From Hyphomicrobiales bacterium (lineage in GTDB: Bacteria; Pseudomonadota; Alphaproteobacteria; Rhizobiales; Rhodobiaceae): a stretch of 64,000 nt of DNA. The translations under genes and the position numbers were made by a program. Where the stretch lies: positions 487,118-551,117 of the forward strand of contig PKTR01000001.1 in the NCBI GenBank assembly GCA_002869065.1, given 5' to 3'. Below are positions 28,918-39,599 of the stretch, one piece after another; within the stretch, counting starts at the first letter, position 1; the number at the start of each line of letters is the position of its first letter. The notes under the pieces are model-generated. The model had not been told where the DNA came from, ran no database searches, and saw only the letters and a list, made by a program, of their open reading frames with translations.

Positions 28918-30108
28918 ATGGCTGAGGCGCAGCTTCGAAATTTCAACATCAACTTCGGCCCGCAGCATCCCGCGGCCCACGGCGTGTTGCGCCTGGTGCT
29001 GGAGCTCGACGGCGAAGTGGTGACCCGCGTCGATCCGCATGTCGGGCTGCTTCATCGCGGCACCGAAAAGCTGATCGAACACAAGACCTATCTGCAGTCG
29101 ACGCCGTATTTCGATCGCCTCGACTACGTCGCGCCGATGAACCAGGAGCACGCCTTCTGTCTGGCGACGGAAAAGCTGCTCGGTATCACGGTGCCGCGCC
29201 GCGGCCAGCTCATCCGGGTGCTGTTCTCCGAAATCGGCCGTCTGCTCTCGCATCTTCTCAACGTCACCACTCAGGCGATGGACGTCGGCGCGCTGACCCC
29301 GCCGCTGTGGGGCTTCGAGGAACGCGAAAAACTGATGGTGTTCTACGAGCGCGCCTCCGGCGCCCGTCTTCACGCCAACTATTTCCGCCCCGGTGGCGTC
29401 CATCAGGACCTGCCGCAGGAGCTGATCGAGGACATCTACGAGTTCTGCGATCCGTTCCTCGTGGTTCTCGACGAGATCGAGGGACTGCTGACCGACAACC
29501 GCATCTTCAAGCAGCGCAACGTCGATATCGGCATCGTATCGCTCGAGGATGCCTGGGCGTGGGGCTTCTCCGGCGTCATGGTGCGCGGCTCAGGCGCTGC
29601 CTGGGACCTGCGCAAGAGCCAGCCCTACGAGTGCTATCCGGAAATGGAATTCGATATTCCGGTCGGCAAGAACTGCGACTGCTACGACCGCTATCTCATC
29701 CGCATGGAAGAGATGCGCCAGTCGGTGCGCATCATGAAGCAGTGCATCGACAAGCTCGGCGAAGCGGACGGGCAAGGGCCCGTTCTTGCTGTCGACGGCA
29801 AGGTCGCACCGCCCAAGCGCGGCACGATGAAGCGCTCCATGGAAGCGCTCATCCAGCATTTCAAGCTTTACACCGAGGGTTTCCACGTGCCGGCCGGCGA
29901 GGCCTATGCAGCCGTCGAGGCGCCGAAGGGCGAGTTCGGCGTCTATCTGGTCTCCGATGGCGGCAACAAGCCGTATCGCTGCAAGATTCGCGCGCCGGGT
30001 TATGCGCACCTCTCGGCAATGGATTTCCTCGGCCGCGGGCACATGCTGGCCGATATTTCGGCGATCATCGGCTCGCTCGATATCGTCTTCGGGGAGGTCG
30101 ACCGGTGA
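28918..30108 (+). CDS. nuoD: NADH dehydrogenase subunit D
   Basis: A 396-residue peripheral-arm subunit (49-kDa family, related to NiFe hydrogenase large subunits) that forms the quinone pocket with NuoB. The start [33 protein letters not shown] is diagnostic and gives the ATG at 28918. The C-terminus [15 protein letters not shown] is the usual one. The stop overlaps a GTG of a very short downstream frame. Confidence 0.97.
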   Translation: MAEAQLRNFNINFGPQHPAAHGVLRLVLELDGEVVTRVDPHVGLLHRGTEKLIEHKTYLQSTPYFDRLDYVAPMNQEHAFCLATEKLLGITVPRRGQLIRVLFSEIGRLLSHLLNVTTQAMDVGALTPPLWGFEEREKLMVFYERASGARLHANYFRPGGVHQDLPQELIEDIYEFCDPFLVVLDEIEGLLTDNRIFKQRNVDIGIVSLEDAWAWGFSGVMVRGSGAAWDLRKSQPYECYPEMEFDIPVGKNCDCYDRYLIRMEEMRQSVRIMKQCIDKLGEADGQGPVLAVDGKVAPPKRGTMKRSMEALIQHFKLYTEGFHVPAGEAYAAVEAPKGEFGVYLVSDGGNKPYRCKIRAPGYAHLSAMDFLGRGHMLADISAIIGSLDIVFGEVDR

Positions 30109-30188
30109 TCAGCATCGTCGCAACCTCCGGCAAGACCTTTGATGTTCAAGACGTTCCGTCGCCGCTCGTCAGCGGCACGACGGAATAA
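30105..30188 (+). CDS. candidate 27-residue ORF between nuoD and nuoE
   Basis: A GTG at 30105 overlaps the nuoD stop (GTGA) and is preceded, 7 bases away, by GGGGAGG, one of the best ribosome sites in the operon. The frame encodes 27 residues starting [17 protein letters not shown] and stops 12 bases before nuoE. No function is known. It may serve only to couple translation across the gap. Confidence 0.45.
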   Translation: MISIVATSGKTFDVQDVPSPLVSGTTE

Positions 30189-30200
30189 GTGGAGAGTGGA

Positions 30201-31265
30201 ATGGCTGTCCGACGCCTCCATCACGAGCAACCGGCGAGTTTCGCCTTCACGCCCGAAAACGCGGCGTGGGCGGATGAGCGCATTGCCCTCTATCCGGCTG
30301 AGCGCAAGCAGAGCGCGGTCATTCCGCTGCTGATGCGGGCACAGGAGCAGGAAGGCTGGGTGTCGAAGCCGGCGATCGAGACGATTGCCGGGATGCTCGA
30401 CATGGCCGAGATCCGCGTGCTCGAAGTCGCCACTTTCTACACCCAGTTCCAGCTAGCACCGGTCGGCGCCAAGGCCCACATTCAGGTCTGCGGCACCACG
30501 CCGTGCATGCTTCGCGGCTCCGAAGAGATCATCAAGGTTTGCAAGCGGCGCATCGCCGAGCACGCCCATGAGCTTTCGGCCGACGGTTCGTTCTCGTGGG
30601 AAGAGGTCGAGTGCCTCGGCGCCTGCGTCAACGCGCCGATGGTCGCCGTCGATCGCGACACCTACGAGGATCTGACGCCGGAGACCTTCGAAGCGCTGCT
30701 CGATGCCTTCGAGCGCGGCGAGACGCCGACGCCGGGTCCGCAGAACGGTCGCCAGCATTCCTGTCCGGAAGGTGGCCCGACCTCTCTCACCGATCCCGCG
30801 CTTTATGGCGGCGAGGCTGCTGCGGCGCCCGCGCCCGAAACCAAGGCCGCACCGGCCGCGCCGGCTGCTGAAGTCAGCGCCGAAACTGCTGCCGAAGAAG
30901 CCGAAATGGCCGCCAAGCTCGCCGAATTGCCGAGCGATGCGAGCGCCGAAGACAAGGCCAACGCCGTTGGCGAGCGTCCGCAGGGGCTCGACGCACCGCA
31001 GGGTGGCGCGGCCGACGACCTGAAGCGCATCAAGGGCATCGGCAAGGTCAACGAAGGCAAGTTGAACGATCTCGGCATCTTCCATTTCGCGCAGATCGCG
31101 GCGTGGACGCGGCCGGAGATCCGCTGGGTCGGAACCTATCTGGCGTTCCCGGGCCGGATCGATCGTGAGGACTGGGTCAACCAGGCAGAAGCCCTGGCCG
31201 CCGGCGGCGAGACCGCGTTCTCGAAACGTGTCGATGCGGGCGACGTCCCCACGAGCCAGGAATAA
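30201..31265 (+). CDS. nuoE: NADH dehydrogenase subunit E with C-terminal helix-hairpin-helix extension
   Basis: A 354-residue protein, about 150 residues longer than E. coli NuoE. The N-terminal part (1-165) is the 24-kDa thioredoxin-like subunit with cluster N1a ligands in [11 protein letters not shown] and [12 protein letters not shown] low-complexity Ala/Glu/Pro linker follows (about 190-265), and then a small domain (271-335) starting [21 protein letters not shown] and ending [16 protein letters not shown]. The same domain ends ribosomal protein S2 in this window. The domain's role in complex I is unknown. The start at 30201 has GGAGAGTGGA before it. Confidence 0.95.
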   Translation: MAVRRLHHEQPASFAFTPENAAWADERIALYPAERKQSAVIPLLMRAQEQEGWVSKPAIETIAGMLDMAEIRVLEVATFYTQFQLAPVGAKAHIQVCGTTPCMLRGSEEIIKVCKRRIAEHAHELSADGSFSWEEVECLGACVNAPMVAVDRDTYEDLTPETFEALLDAFERGETPTPGPQNGRQHSCPEGGPTSLTDPALYGGEAAAAPAPETKAAPAAPAAEVSAETAAEEAEMAAKLAELPSDASAEDKANAVGERPQGLDAPQGGAADDLKRIKGIGKVNEGKLNDLGIFHFAQIAAWTRPEIRWVGTYLAFPGRIDREDWVNQAEALAAGGETAFSKRVDAGDVPTSQE

Positions 31266-31280
31266 GAGGCGAAGGTACCG

Positions 31281-32585
31281 ATGTTGCAGGACAAGGATCG
31301 CATCTTCACCAACATCTACGGCTTCCATGACTGGGGGCTGAAGGGTGCGCAGGCGCGCGGCCAGTGGGATGGCACCAAGGGCTTCATCGAGCGCGGCAGT
31401 TCGTGGATCATCGAGCAGGTCAAGGCATCGGGCCTGCGCGGTCGCGGCGGCGCGGGCTTCCCGACCGGCCTCAAATGGTCGTTCATGCCCAAGGAATCCG
31501 ATGGCCGCCCGAGCTACCTCGTCGTCAATGCCGACGAGTCCGAGCCGGGCACCTGCAAGGACCGCGAAATCCTGCGCCACGATCCGCATCACCTCGTCGA
31601 GGGCTGTCTGATCGCCGGCTTCGCGATGAACGCGCACACCGCCTACATCTATGTGCGCGGCGAATTCATCCGCGAGCGCGAGCATCTGCAGGCGGCGATC
31701 GATCAGGCCTACGAAGCCCGGCTGATCGGCAAGAACAACATTCACGGTTGGGACTTCGACATCATCGTCCACCACGGCGCGGGTGCCTACATCTGCGGCG
31801 AGGAATCGGCGCTGATCGAGTCGATCGAGGGCAAGAAGGGCCAGCCGCGCCTGAAGCCGCCGTTCCCGGCCGCTGTCGGCCTCTATGGCTGCCCGACGAC
31901 GGTCAACAACGTGGAATCGATTGCCGTCGTGCCGACGATCCTGCGCCGCGGCGCCGACTGGTTCGGCGGCCTCGGCAAGCCGAACAACACCGGCACCAAG
32001 CTCTTTTGCATCTCGGGCCACGTCGAACGGCCGTGCACGGTGGAAGAAGAGATGGGCATCCCGCTGCGCGAACTGCTCGAAAAGCATTGCGGCGGCGTGC
32101 GCGGCGGCTGGGACAATCTGCTCGCGGTCATCCCGGGCGGCTCGTCGGTTCCCTGCGTTCCCGCCGATCAGTGCGACGAACTCGGCATGGACTTCGACTC
32201 CTTGCGCGAAGTGCGCTCCGGTCTCGGCACCGCCGCCGTGATCGTGATGGACAAGTCGACCGACATCATCAAGGCGATTGCGCGCCTCAGCTACTTCTAC
32301 AAGCACGAATCCTGCGGCCAGTGCACGCCGTGCCGCGAAGGCACCGGCTGGATGTGGCGGGTGATGGAGCGGATGGTGCGCGGCGAAGCCGAGAAGCGCG
32401 AAATCGACATGCTCATCGAGGTTTCCAAGCAGATCGAGGGACATACGATCTGCGCGCTTGGCGACGCGGCTGCCTGGCCGGTTCAGGGTCTGGTGCGCCA
32501 CTTCCGCCATGTCATCGAAGAGCGCATCGACCAGTACACGGCCCGGGCCACCAAAGAAGGCTCGGTGCTGGCAGCGGCGGAGTGA
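31281..32585 (+). CDS. nuoF: NADH dehydrogenase subunit F
   Basis: A 434-residue subunit (51-kDa family) holding FMN, the NADH site and cluster N3. The FMN/NADH loop is [16 protein letters not shown], and the 4Fe-4S ligands are in [13 protein letters not shown] with a further Cys in [11 protein letters not shown]. It oxidises NADH and passes electrons to NuoE and NuoG. It starts 15 bases after nuoE. Confidence 0.98.
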   Translation: MLQDKDRIFTNIYGFHDWGLKGAQARGQWDGTKGFIERGSSWIIEQVKASGLRGRGGAGFPTGLKWSFMPKESDGRPSYLVVNADESEPGTCKDREILRHDPHHLVEGCLIAGFAMNAHTAYIYVRGEFIREREHLQAAIDQAYEARLIGKNNIHGWDFDIIVHHGAGAYICGEESALIESIEGKKGQPRLKPPFPAAVGLYGCPTTVNNVESIAVVPTILRRGADWFGGLGKPNNTGTKLFCISGHVERPCTVEEEMGIPLRELLEKHCGGVRGGWDNLLAVIPGGSSVPCVPADQCDELGMDFDSLREVRSGLGTAAVIVMDKSTDIIKAIARLSYFYKHESCGQCTPCREGTGWMWRVMERMVRGEAEKREIDMLIEVSKQIEGHTICALGDAAAWPVQGLVRHFRHVIEERIDQYTARATKEGSVLAAAE

Positions 32586-32624
32586 GAGGGCGCGCGAGCG
32601 CCGGATCGATAGGATAACGGACGA

Positions 32625-34718
32625 ATGCCGAAGATCATCGTCGACGGAACCGAAATGGAAGTACCGGCCGATTACACGCTGATGCAGGCGTGTGAGGAGG
32701 CTGGTGCCGAGATTCCCCGCTTCTGTTTCCATGAGCGGCTGTCGGTTGCCGGCAACTGCCGTATGTGTCTGGTCGAGCTGAAAGGCGCGCCGAAGCCGCT
32801 GGCGTCCTGCTCGGCGCTGGTTCGCGATTGTCGCCCGGGCCCGAACGGCGAACCGCCGGAAGTCTCGACCCGCTCCGAGACCGTCCGCAAGGCGCGTCAG
32901 GGCGTCATGGAATTCCTGCTGATCAACCATCCGCTCGACTGCCCGATCTGCGATCAGGGCGGCGAATGCGACCTGCAGGATCAGGCCATGGCCTATGGCG
33001 TCGATGGTTCGCGCTATGCCGAGAACAAGCGCGCCGTCGAAGACAAATATATCGGTCCGCTGGTCAAGACGACGATGACCCGCTGCATTCACTGCACGCG
33101 CTGCGTCCGTTTCACCACCGAGGTCGCCGGCATCACCGAGATGGGCCTGATCAGCCGCGGCGAGGATGCCGAGATCACCACCTATCTCGAACAGGCGCTG
33201 ACGTCGGAGCTGCAGGGCAACGTCATCGACCTCTGCCCGGTCGGCGCGCTGACCTCGCGTCCCTACGCCTATCACGCCCGTCCGTGGGAACTGCAGAAGA
33301 CCGAATCCGTCGACGTCATGGACGCGCTCGGCTCGGCCATCCGCGTCGATACCCGCGGCCGCGAGGTGATGCGCATCGTGCCCCGTCTCAACGAGGCGGT
33401 GAACGAGGAATGGATCTCCGACAAGACCCGCTTCATCTGGGACGGCCTGCGCACGCAGCGCCTCGACAAGCCCTATGTGAAGCGTGACGGCCGCCTGACG
33501 CCGGCGTCCTGGAGCGAAGCCTTCGCCGCCATCGCCGCAAAGGCCAAAGGCCTCGACGGTGCCAAGATCGGCGCCATTGCCGGCGACATGGCAAGCGTCG
33601 AGGAAATGTTCGCCCTGAAGGCGCTGTTGGGCGCGCTCGGCTCGGCCAATGCCGACTGCCGCCAGGACGGCACCAAACTGGATCAGGCGCACGGCCGCGC
33701 GAGCTACATCTTCAACACCACGGTTGCCGGTATCGAAGACGCCGACGCGGTGCTGATGATCGGCTCCAATCCGCGTTGGGAAGCGCCGGTGTTGAACGCG
33801 CGTATCCGCAAGCGCTGGCGCAAGGGCGGCTTGCCGGTCGCTCTGATCGGCGAAAACGTCGACCTGACCTACACTTACGACTATCTCGGCGCCGGTGCCG
33901 ATACACTCAATGAACTTGCCGACGGCAAGGGTGCGTTCGCCGACGTGCTGAAGAACGCCGAACGTCCGCTGATCACCGTCGGGCAGGGCGCCCTGTCGCG
34001 CGCAGACGGTTTGGCGATCCTGTCGGCGGCTGCGAAGCTCGCCGATGCGGTCGGCGCTGTTACCGAAGGCTGGAACGGCTTCTCCGTACTGCACACCGCG
34101 GCGTCGCGCGTTGGCGGCCTCGACATCGGTTTCGTGCCGGGCGAGGGCGGTCTCGATGCGGCCGGCATTGTCTCCGCCGCCGGCAACGGCGACCTCGAGC
34201 TCCTGTTCCTGCTCGGTGCCGACGAGATCGACACGATGGCGCTCGGTTCTGCCTTCGTCGTCTATATCGGCAGCCACGGCGACGCCGGCGCTCACCGCGC
34301 CGACGTCATCCTGCCGGGCGCGACCTACACCGAGAAGTCGGGCACCTACGTCAACACCGAGGGCCGCGTCCAGATGGGCGCGCGCGCTGCCTTCCCGCCG
34401 GGCGACGCCCGCGAGGACTGGGCGGTCCTTCGCGCGCTGTCGGCCGAACTCGGCGCCAAGCTGCCCTATGACTCGCTGGCCGCGCTGCGCGCCGCGCTTT
34501 ACGAGGCGCACCCGCACATGGCTGCGCTCGATGAGATCGAGGCCGGTGATCCGGCGGCCATTTCCGCGCTCGCCGGCATCGGCGGCGCGCTCGAGGCGGG
34601 CGGGTTCGGCCCGGCCATCGGCGATTTCTACATGACCAACCCGATTGCCCGCGCAAGTGCGGTCATGGCCGAATGTTCGGCCCTGGCGCGCAACAGCGCG
34701 AGCGCGGCGGCGGAATAA
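32625..34718 (+). CDS. nuoG: NADH dehydrogenase subunit G
   Basis: A 697-residue iron-sulphur subunit (75-kDa family). The N-terminal 2Fe-2S domain has [19 protein letters not shown], then [15 protein letters not shown], and a 4Fe-4S site in [10 protein letters not shown]. The rest is a molybdopterin-oxidoreductase-like fold that no longer binds molybdenum. Its length fits the alphaproteobacterial and mitochondrial type, shorter than E. coli NuoG. Confidence 0.97.
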   Translation: MPKIIVDGTEMEVPADYTLMQACEEAGAEIPRFCFHERLSVAGNCRMCLVELKGAPKPLASCSALVRDCRPGPNGEPPEVSTRSETVRKARQGVMEFLLINHPLDCPICDQGGECDLQDQAMAYGVDGSRYAENKRAVEDKYIGPLVKTTMTRCIHCTRCVRFTTEVAGITEMGLISRGEDAEITTYLEQALTSELQGNVIDLCPVGALTSRPYAYHARPWELQKTESVDVMDALGSAIRVDTRGREVMRIVPRLNEAVNEEWISDKTRFIWDGLRTQRLDKPYVKRDGRLTPASWSEAFAAIAAKAKGLDGAKIGAIAGDMASVEEMFALKALLGALGSANADCRQDGTKLDQAHGRASYIFNTTVAGIEDADAVLMIGSNPRWEAPVLNARIRKRWRKGGLPVALIGENVDLTYTYDYLGAGADTLNELADGKGAFADVLKNAERPLITVGQGALSRADGLAILSAAAKLADAVGAVTEGWNGFSVLHTAASRVGGLDIGFVPGEGGLDAAGIVSAAGNGDLELLFLLGADEIDTMALGSAFVVYIGSHGDAGAHRADVILPGATYTEKSGTYVNTEGRVQMGARAAFPPGDAREDWAVLRALSAELGAKLPYDSLAALRAALYEAHPHMAALDEIEAGDPAAISALAGIGGALEAGGFGPAIGDFYMTNPIARASAVMAECSALARNSASAAAE

Positions 34719-34730
34719 GGGGGGCGAGCG

Positions 34731-35801
34731 GTGACCTTCATGGACGCGCTCTATTATCTGTTCGGTGTCGGGATTTCGCCGATCTACCTCGGCGTCGTCT
34801 GGCAGGCGGTAATCCTGCTGGTCGTGCTGCTGGTGGCGGTCGCCTACGTGCTCTATGCCGACCGCAAGATCTGGGCGGCGGTGCAGATGCGGCGCGGCCC
34901 GAACATCGTCGGCCCCTGGGGACTGTTCCAGTCCTTCGCCGACATGCTGAAATTCGTCTTCAAGGAAGTCGTCATTCCGTCCGGCGCCAACAAGGGCATC
35001 TTTCTTCTGGCCCCGTTGGTCACCGTGACGCTGTCGCTCGCGGCCTGGGCCGTGGTGCCGGTTGCCGAAGGCTGGGCGATCGCCGACATCAATGTCGGCA
35101 TCCTCTACATCTTCGCGATTTCCTCGCTCGGCGTGTACGGCGTCATCATGGGAGGCTGGGCGTCGAACTCGAAATATCCGCTGCTCGCCTCGCTGCGCTC
35201 CGCCGCGCAGATGGTGTCCTACGAAGTCTCCATCGGCTTCGTCATCATCACCGTTCTTTTGTGCGCCGGTTCGCTGAACCTGACCGAGATCGTCAAGTCA
35301 CAGGAAACCGGTCTCGCGACTGCAGTGGGCTTGCCGTGGGTGTCGTTCCTCGACTGGTACTGGCTGCCGCTGTTCCCGATGTTCGTGGTGTTCTTCATTT
35401 CGGCGCTCGCCGAGACCAACCGCCCGCCGTTCGACCTGGTCGAAGCGGAATCGGAGCTGGTTGCCGGCTTCATGGTCGAATATGGCTCCACGCCCTACAT
35501 GATGTTCATGCTCGGGGAATACGTGGCGATCGTGCTGATGTGCTCGATGGCGACCATTCTGTTCCTCGGCGGGTGGCTGCCGCCGTTCGACTTTGCGCCG
35601 TTCACCTGGGTTCCGGGCGTTGTCTGGTTCTCGCTGAAGACGCTGATGATGTTCTTCTTCATCGCAATGGCGAAGGCCATGGTGCCGCGCTATCGCTACG
35701 ACCAGCTGATGCGTCTGGGTTGGAAGGTCTTCCTTCCGCTGTCGCTGGCCATGGTGTTTGTCGTTGCGGGTGTTTTGCAGATCACGGGCTGGGCACCGTG
35801 A
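34731..35801 (+). CDS. nuoH: NADH dehydrogenase subunit H
   Basis: A 356-residue membrane subunit with eight or more spans that joins the peripheral and membrane arms and forms part of the quinone channel. Diagnostic loops are [22 protein letters not shown] and [29 protein letters not shown] at 34731 lies six bases after AGGGGGG; the ATG at 34740 is an alternative. Confidence 0.97.
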   Translation: MTFMDALYYLFGVGISPIYLGVVWQAVILLVVLLVAVAYVLYADRKIWAAVQMRRGPNIVGPWGLFQSFADMLKFVFKEVVIPSGANKGIFLLAPLVTVTLSLAAWAVVPVAEGWAIADINVGILYIFAISSLGVYGVIMGGWASNSKYPLLASLRSAAQMVSYEVSIGFVIITVLLCAGSLNLTEIVKSQETGLATAVGLPWVSFLDWYWLPLFPMFVVFFISALAETNRPPFDLVEAESELVAGFMVEYGSTPYMMFMLGEYVAIVLMCSMATILFLGGWLPPFDFAPFTWVPGVVWFSLKTLMMFFFIAMAKAMVPRYRYDQLMRLGWKVFLPLSLAMVFVVAGVLQITGWAP

Positions 35802-35813
35802 GCGGAGGGCGGC

Positions 35814-36059
35814 ATGACGATTTCGCTGGCCGGCGCGATCGGCGGACTTCTGGGCTTCGTTCTGGCGTGGCTCGACTGGAAGGCCGTCTCGGGCATCTTG
35901 CGCAACAAGCATCAGGCAAAGGCCCTGACGCTTCACGATGCGCAGGCGCGAAAGAGCGCGGAGCAGAAGCTCAACGCGCTGCTGGCGGTGATCTTCGTCG
36001 TGTTTTTCATCGGGTTTCCGGTGATCGGATATCTAACGGGAGCACAGATCGCGGGATGA
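35814..36059 (+). CDS. small two-span membrane protein in the nuo operon
   Basis: An 81-residue protein I do not recognise, placed between nuoH and nuoI. It has two hydrophobic segments, about residues 3-22 (SLAGAIGGLLGFVLAWLDW) and 56-75 (LLAVIFVVFFIGFPVIGYL), joined by a basic, helical loop of about 30 residues. It starts 12 bases after nuoH with GGAGGG upstream, and its stop overlaps an ATG (ATGA). Such packing implies co-expression with complex I. It could be a lineage-specific accessory subunit or assembly factor; this is inference from position only. Confidence 0.75.
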   Translation: MTISLAGAIGGLLGFVLAWLDWKAVSGILRNKHQAKALTLHDAQARKSAEQKLNALLAVIFVVFFIGFPVIGYLTGAQIAG

Positions 36060-36106
36060 ACGAGCGATTGACCGTTGTGACAGGTAAGGGAGCGCTTGGG
36101 CGATGA
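36056..36106 (+). CDS. candidate 16-residue coupling ORF before nuoI
   Basis: An ATG overlaps the stop of the 81-residue gene (ATGA at 36056), and the frame ends in a TGA that overlaps the nuoI ATG (ATGA at 36103). It encodes 16 residues. The double overlap is what a translational coupler would look like, but chance cannot be excluded at this length. Confidence 0.3.
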   Translation: MNERLTVVTGKGALGR

Positions 36107-36591
36107 GACTTGATCAGGTCGCAAAGCAGCTGTTTCTGAAGGAATTCGTGTCGGCATTCTTTCTGTCGATGCGCTATTTCTTCAGGCCGAAATCGACCCT
36201 CAACTACCCGTTCGAGAAGGGCCCCGTGTCGCCGCGCTTCCGTGGCGAACACGCGCTGCGCCGCTATCCGAACGGCGAGGAACGCTGCATCGCGTGCAAG
36301 CTGTGCGAAGCGGTTTGCCCGGCGCAGGCGATCACCATCGAAGCCGGCCCGCGCCGCAACGACGGCAGCCGGCGCACGACCCGCTACGACATCGACATGG
36401 TGAAATGCATCTACTGCGGCTTCTGCCAGGAAGCCTGCCCGGTGGAGGCCATCGTCGAGGGACCGAATTTCGAGTTCGCCACCGAAACCCGGGAAGAACT
36501 CTACTACGACAAGGACAGACTCCTGGCCAACGGCGACCGTTGGGAGCGGGAGATTGCCCGGAACATCAAGATGGATGCGCCTTACCGCTAA
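36103..36591 (+). CDS. nuoI: NADH dehydrogenase subunit I
   Basis: A 162-residue ferredoxin-like subunit (TYKY family) with two 4Fe-4S sites, visible as [12 protein letters not shown] and [12 protein letters not shown]. It carries clusters N6a and N6b between NuoG and NuoB. The N-terminal amphipathic helix ([18 protein letters not shown]) lies on the membrane, as usual. Confidence 0.98.
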   Translation: MRLDQVAKQLFLKEFVSAFFLSMRYFFRPKSTLNYPFEKGPVSPRFRGEHALRRYPNGEERCIACKLCEAVCPAQAITIEAGPRRNDGSRRTTRYDIDMVKCIYCGFCQEACPVEAIVEGPNFEFATETREELYYDKDRLLANGDRWEREIARNIKMDAPYR

Positions 36592-36668
36592 GCGGCGCGT
36601 CTGGAATACATGCCGGCCGGACGCGGGATGCGACGGCCACGGGACTCGGCAACGGGGGAGCCTGAGGA

Positions 36669-37283
36669 ATGATTTTGCAGGCGGTCTTTTTCTACATCTT
36701 TGCAGCGGTGTGCGTCGCATCCGCCGTGATGGTGATATCCGCGCGCAATCCGGTGCATTCGGTGCTGTTCCTGATCCTGGCGTTCTTCAACGCTGCGGGC
36801 CTGTTCCTGCTGGTCGGGGCGGAATTCCTGGCGATGATCCTGGTCGTCGTCTATGTCGGTGCCGTCGCGGTTCTCTTCCTCTTCGTGGTGATGATGCTGG
36901 ACATCGACTTCGTCGAGATGCGCCAGGGCTTTCTGCAGTACCTGCCGATCGGCGCGCTGATCGGGCTCATCCTGCTGGTCGAGCTGATCGCGGTTGCCGG
37001 CACCTGGCTGATCGCGCCCGATATCGCCGCATCGCCGACCGTACCGATCCCGCCGATTGCCGAGACGAGCAACATCGAGGCGATCGGCCAGCTTCTCTAC
37101 ACCCGCTACATCTACTTCTTTCAGGCTGCCGGCCTGATCCTTCTGGTCGCGATGATCGGCGCCATCGTGCTGACGCTGCGCCACAAGGAAAACGTCAAGC
37201 GGCAGGACATCAACGAGCAGGTTGCCCGCGATCCCAAGACCGCTATCGAGGTTCGCAAGGTCGAATCGGGCAAAGGTATCTGA
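36669..37283 (+). CDS. nuoJ: NADH dehydrogenase subunit J
   Basis: A 204-residue membrane subunit (ND6 type) with five predicted spans. SARNPVHSVLFLILAFFNAAGLFLLVGAEFLA and LVVVYVGAVAVLFLFVVMMLD are characteristic. The start has GAGG upstream. Confidence 0.96.
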   Translation: MILQAVFFYIFAAVCVASAVMVISARNPVHSVLFLILAFFNAAGLFLLVGAEFLAMILVVVYVGAVAVLFLFVVMMLDIDFVEMRQGFLQYLPIGALIGLILLVELIAVAGTWLIAPDIAASPTVPIPPIAETSNIEAIGQLLYTRYIYFFQAAGLILLVAMIGAIVLTLRHKENVKRQDINEQVARDPKTAIEVRKVESGKGI

Positions 37284-37341
37284 CCGGCTGAGGTTTCGGT
37301 CCGTTCGGGCCGTGCAACAATAGGGACGACGAGACGGAACA

Positions 37342-37650
37342 ATGGAAATCGGGCTGTCGCACTACCTCTCGCTCGCGGCGATCCTGTTCACGGTCGGTGT
37401 CTTCGGCATCTTCCTGAACCGGAAGAACGTGATCGTCATTTTGATGTCGGTCGAACTCGTCCTGCTTGCGGTCAACATCAACTTCGTCGCCTTTTCCGCC
37501 TTCCTCGGCGATCTCGTCGGGCAAATCTTCGCCCTGCTGATCCTCACGGTCGCCGCCGCGGAGGCGGCCATCGGGCTCGCAATTCTCGTCGTCTTCTATC
37601 GCAACCGGGGCTCGATCGCGGTTGAAGACATCAACATGATGAAGGGCTGA
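37342..37650 (+). CDS. nuoK: NADH dehydrogenase subunit K
   Basis: A 102-residue membrane subunit (ND4L type) with three spans. The two buried glutamates important for proton transfer are present, in [17 protein letters not shown] and [13 protein letters not shown]. It lies five bases before nuoL. Confidence 0.97.
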   Translation: MEIGLSHYLSLAAILFTVGVFGIFLNRKNVIVILMSVELVLLAVNINFVAFSAFLGDLVGQIFALLILTVAAAEAAIGLAILVVFYRNRGSIAVEDINMMKG

Positions 37651-37655
37651 GGCTT

Positions 37656-39599
37656 ATGTATTCGGCCATTGTCTTCCTGCCGCTCATCGGCTTCCTGATC
37701 GCCGGCCTTTTTGGCCGCGTGATCGGATCCAAGGCGAGCGAATACATCACCTCGACGCTGGTGGTCATCGCCGCCGTGCTCTCCTGGGTCGCCTTCTTCT
37801 CGGTCGGCATGGGCGAGGGGGAAACCGCCACCAAGATCGCCATCGCGCCATGGATCGTTTCCGGCGACCTGACCATCGACTGGGCGCTGCGCATCGACAC
37901 GCTGACCGTCGTCATGCTGGTGGTGGTCAACACCGTTTCCGCGCTGGTGCACGTCTACTCGATCGGCTACATGCACCACGATCCGCATCGGCCGCGTTTC
38001 TTCGCATATCTGTCGCTGTTCACCTTCGCCATGCTGACGCTGGTGACCGCCGACAATCTGCTGCAGATGTTCTTCGGCTGGGAAGGCGTCGGTCTCGCGT
38101 CCTATCTGCTGATCGGTTTCTGGTATCAGAAGCCGTCGGCCAACGCGGCCGCCATGAAGGCCTTCATCGTCAACCGCGTCGGTGACTTCGGCTTTGCGCT
38201 CGGTATCTTCGCGCTGTTCGCGCTGACCGGCTCGATCGCGCTCGATACCGTGTTTGCAGAAGCCAAGGGGCTGCAGGAACAGACCTTCCACTTCCTGTCG
38301 TGGGACGTCGACATCCTGACCACCGTGTCGCTGCTCTTGTTCCTCGGCGCCATGGGCAAGTCGGCGCAGTTCCTGCTGCACACCTGGCTGCCGGACGCCA
38401 TGGAAGGCCCGACGCCGGTCTCCGCGCTCATTCACGCCGCCACCATGGTCACCGCCGGTGTCTTCATGGTGGCGCGCCTGTCGCCGCTGTTCGAGCTGTC
38501 GCACACCGCGCTGACCGTCGTGACCTTCATTGGCGCGACGACCGCCTTCTTCGCCGCGACCGTTGGTCTGGTGCAGAACGACATCAAGCGCGTCATCGCC
38601 TATTCGACCTGCTCGCAGCTCGGCTACATGTTTGCAGCACTCGGCGTCGGTGCCTATTCGGCCGGCGTGTTCCACCTGTTCACGCATGCCTTCTTCAAGG
38701 CGCTGCTGTTCCTTGGTGCCGGTGCGGTGATCCACGCCGTTGCCGACGAGCAGGACATGCGCAAGATGGGCGGCCTGCGCCGTCACATCCCGATCACCTA
38801 CTGGATGATGGTCATCGGTACGCTGGCTCTGACCGGCTTCCCGCTGACTGCCGGCTTCTTCTCCAAGGACGCCATCATCGAAGCGACCTTCGTCGGCCAT
38901 AACGCCTTCGCCGAATATGCCTTCTGGCTGACGGTGGCGGCCGCGCTGATGACCTCGTTCTACTCCTGGCGGCTGATCTTCATGACCTTCCACGGCAAGC
39001 CGCGCGCGTCCGCCGAAGTCATGAACCACGTACACGAGTCGCCCGCCGTGATGACCGTTCCGCTGGCGATCCTGGCGATCGGCGCGCTCGGTGCCGGTCT
39101 CCTCTTTGCCGGCAACTTCATCGGCGAGGGCTATGGCGAGTTCTGGAAGGGCGCGCTGTTCACCTCGGAAGAGAACCACATCCTGCACGACATCCACAGC
39201 GTGCCGATGTGGGTGAAGGCCGCGCCGTTCGTCATGATGCTGCTCGGCTTCGTCACCGCCTACATCTTCTACATTCGCTCGCCGGATATCCCGAAACGGC
39301 TCGCCGCGCGTCACGACGCGCTGTACCAGTTCCTCTTGAACAAGTGGTACTTCGACGAGCTTTACGATCTCATCTTCGTTCGCCCGGCCAAGTGGCTCGG
39401 CCGCTTCCTGTGGAAGAAGGGCGACGGCTGGCTGATCGACGGCTTCGGTCCGGACGGCATCTCGGCGCGCGTGCTTGATATCACGCAGCGTGTCGTGCGG
39501 CTGCAGACCGGCTATCTCTATCATTACGCGTTCGCCATGCTGATCGGCCTTGCGGCGCTCATTACCTGGGTCATGTTCTCCGGTGGAGGGGCAAACTGA
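37656..39599 (+). CDS. nuoL: NADH dehydrogenase subunit L
   Basis: A 647-residue antiporter-like proton-pumping subunit (ND5 type). The proton_antipo_M region has [48 protein letters not shown] and [14 protein letters not shown]. The C-terminus includes the long lateral helix and a final span. Its stop overlaps the nuoM start (TGATG). Confidence 0.98.
   Translation: MYSAIVFLPLIGFLIAGLFGRVIGSKASEYITSTLVVIAAVLSWVAFFSVGMGEGETATKIAIAPWIVSGDLTIDWALRIDTLTVVMLVVVNTVSALVHVYSIGYMHHDPHRPRFFAYLSLFTFAMLTLVTADNLLQMFFGWEGVGLASYLLIGFWYQKPSANAAAMKAFIVNRVGDFGFALGIFALFALTGSIALDTVFAEAKGLQEQTFHFLSWDVDILTTVSLLLFLGAMGKSAQFLLHTWLPDAMEGPTPVSALIHAATMVTAGVFMVARLSPLFELSHTALTVVTFIGATTAFFAATVGLVQNDIKRVIAYSTCSQLGYMFAALGVGAYSAGVFHLFTHAFFKALLFLGAGAVIHAVADEQDMRKMGGLRRHIPITYWMMVIGTLALTGFPLTAGFFSKDAIIEATFVGHNAFAEYAFWLTVAAALMTSFYSWRLIFMTFHGKPRASAEVMNHVHESPAVMTVPLAILAIGALGAGLLFAGNFIGEGYGEFWKGALFTSEENHILHDIHSVPMWVKAAPFVMMLLGFVTAYIFYIRSPDIPKRLAARHDALYQFLLNKWYFDELYDLIFVRPAKWLGRFLWKKGDGWLIDGFGPDGISARVLDITQRVVRLQTGYLYHYAFAMLIGLAALITWVMFSGGGAN

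Noticed and set aside
30453-34517. Very long open frame (1354 codons) on the minus strand
   Set aside because: It is antisense to nuoE, nuoF and nuoG, which are certain. Long empty antisense frames are expected in G+C-rich DNA with strong third-position bias.
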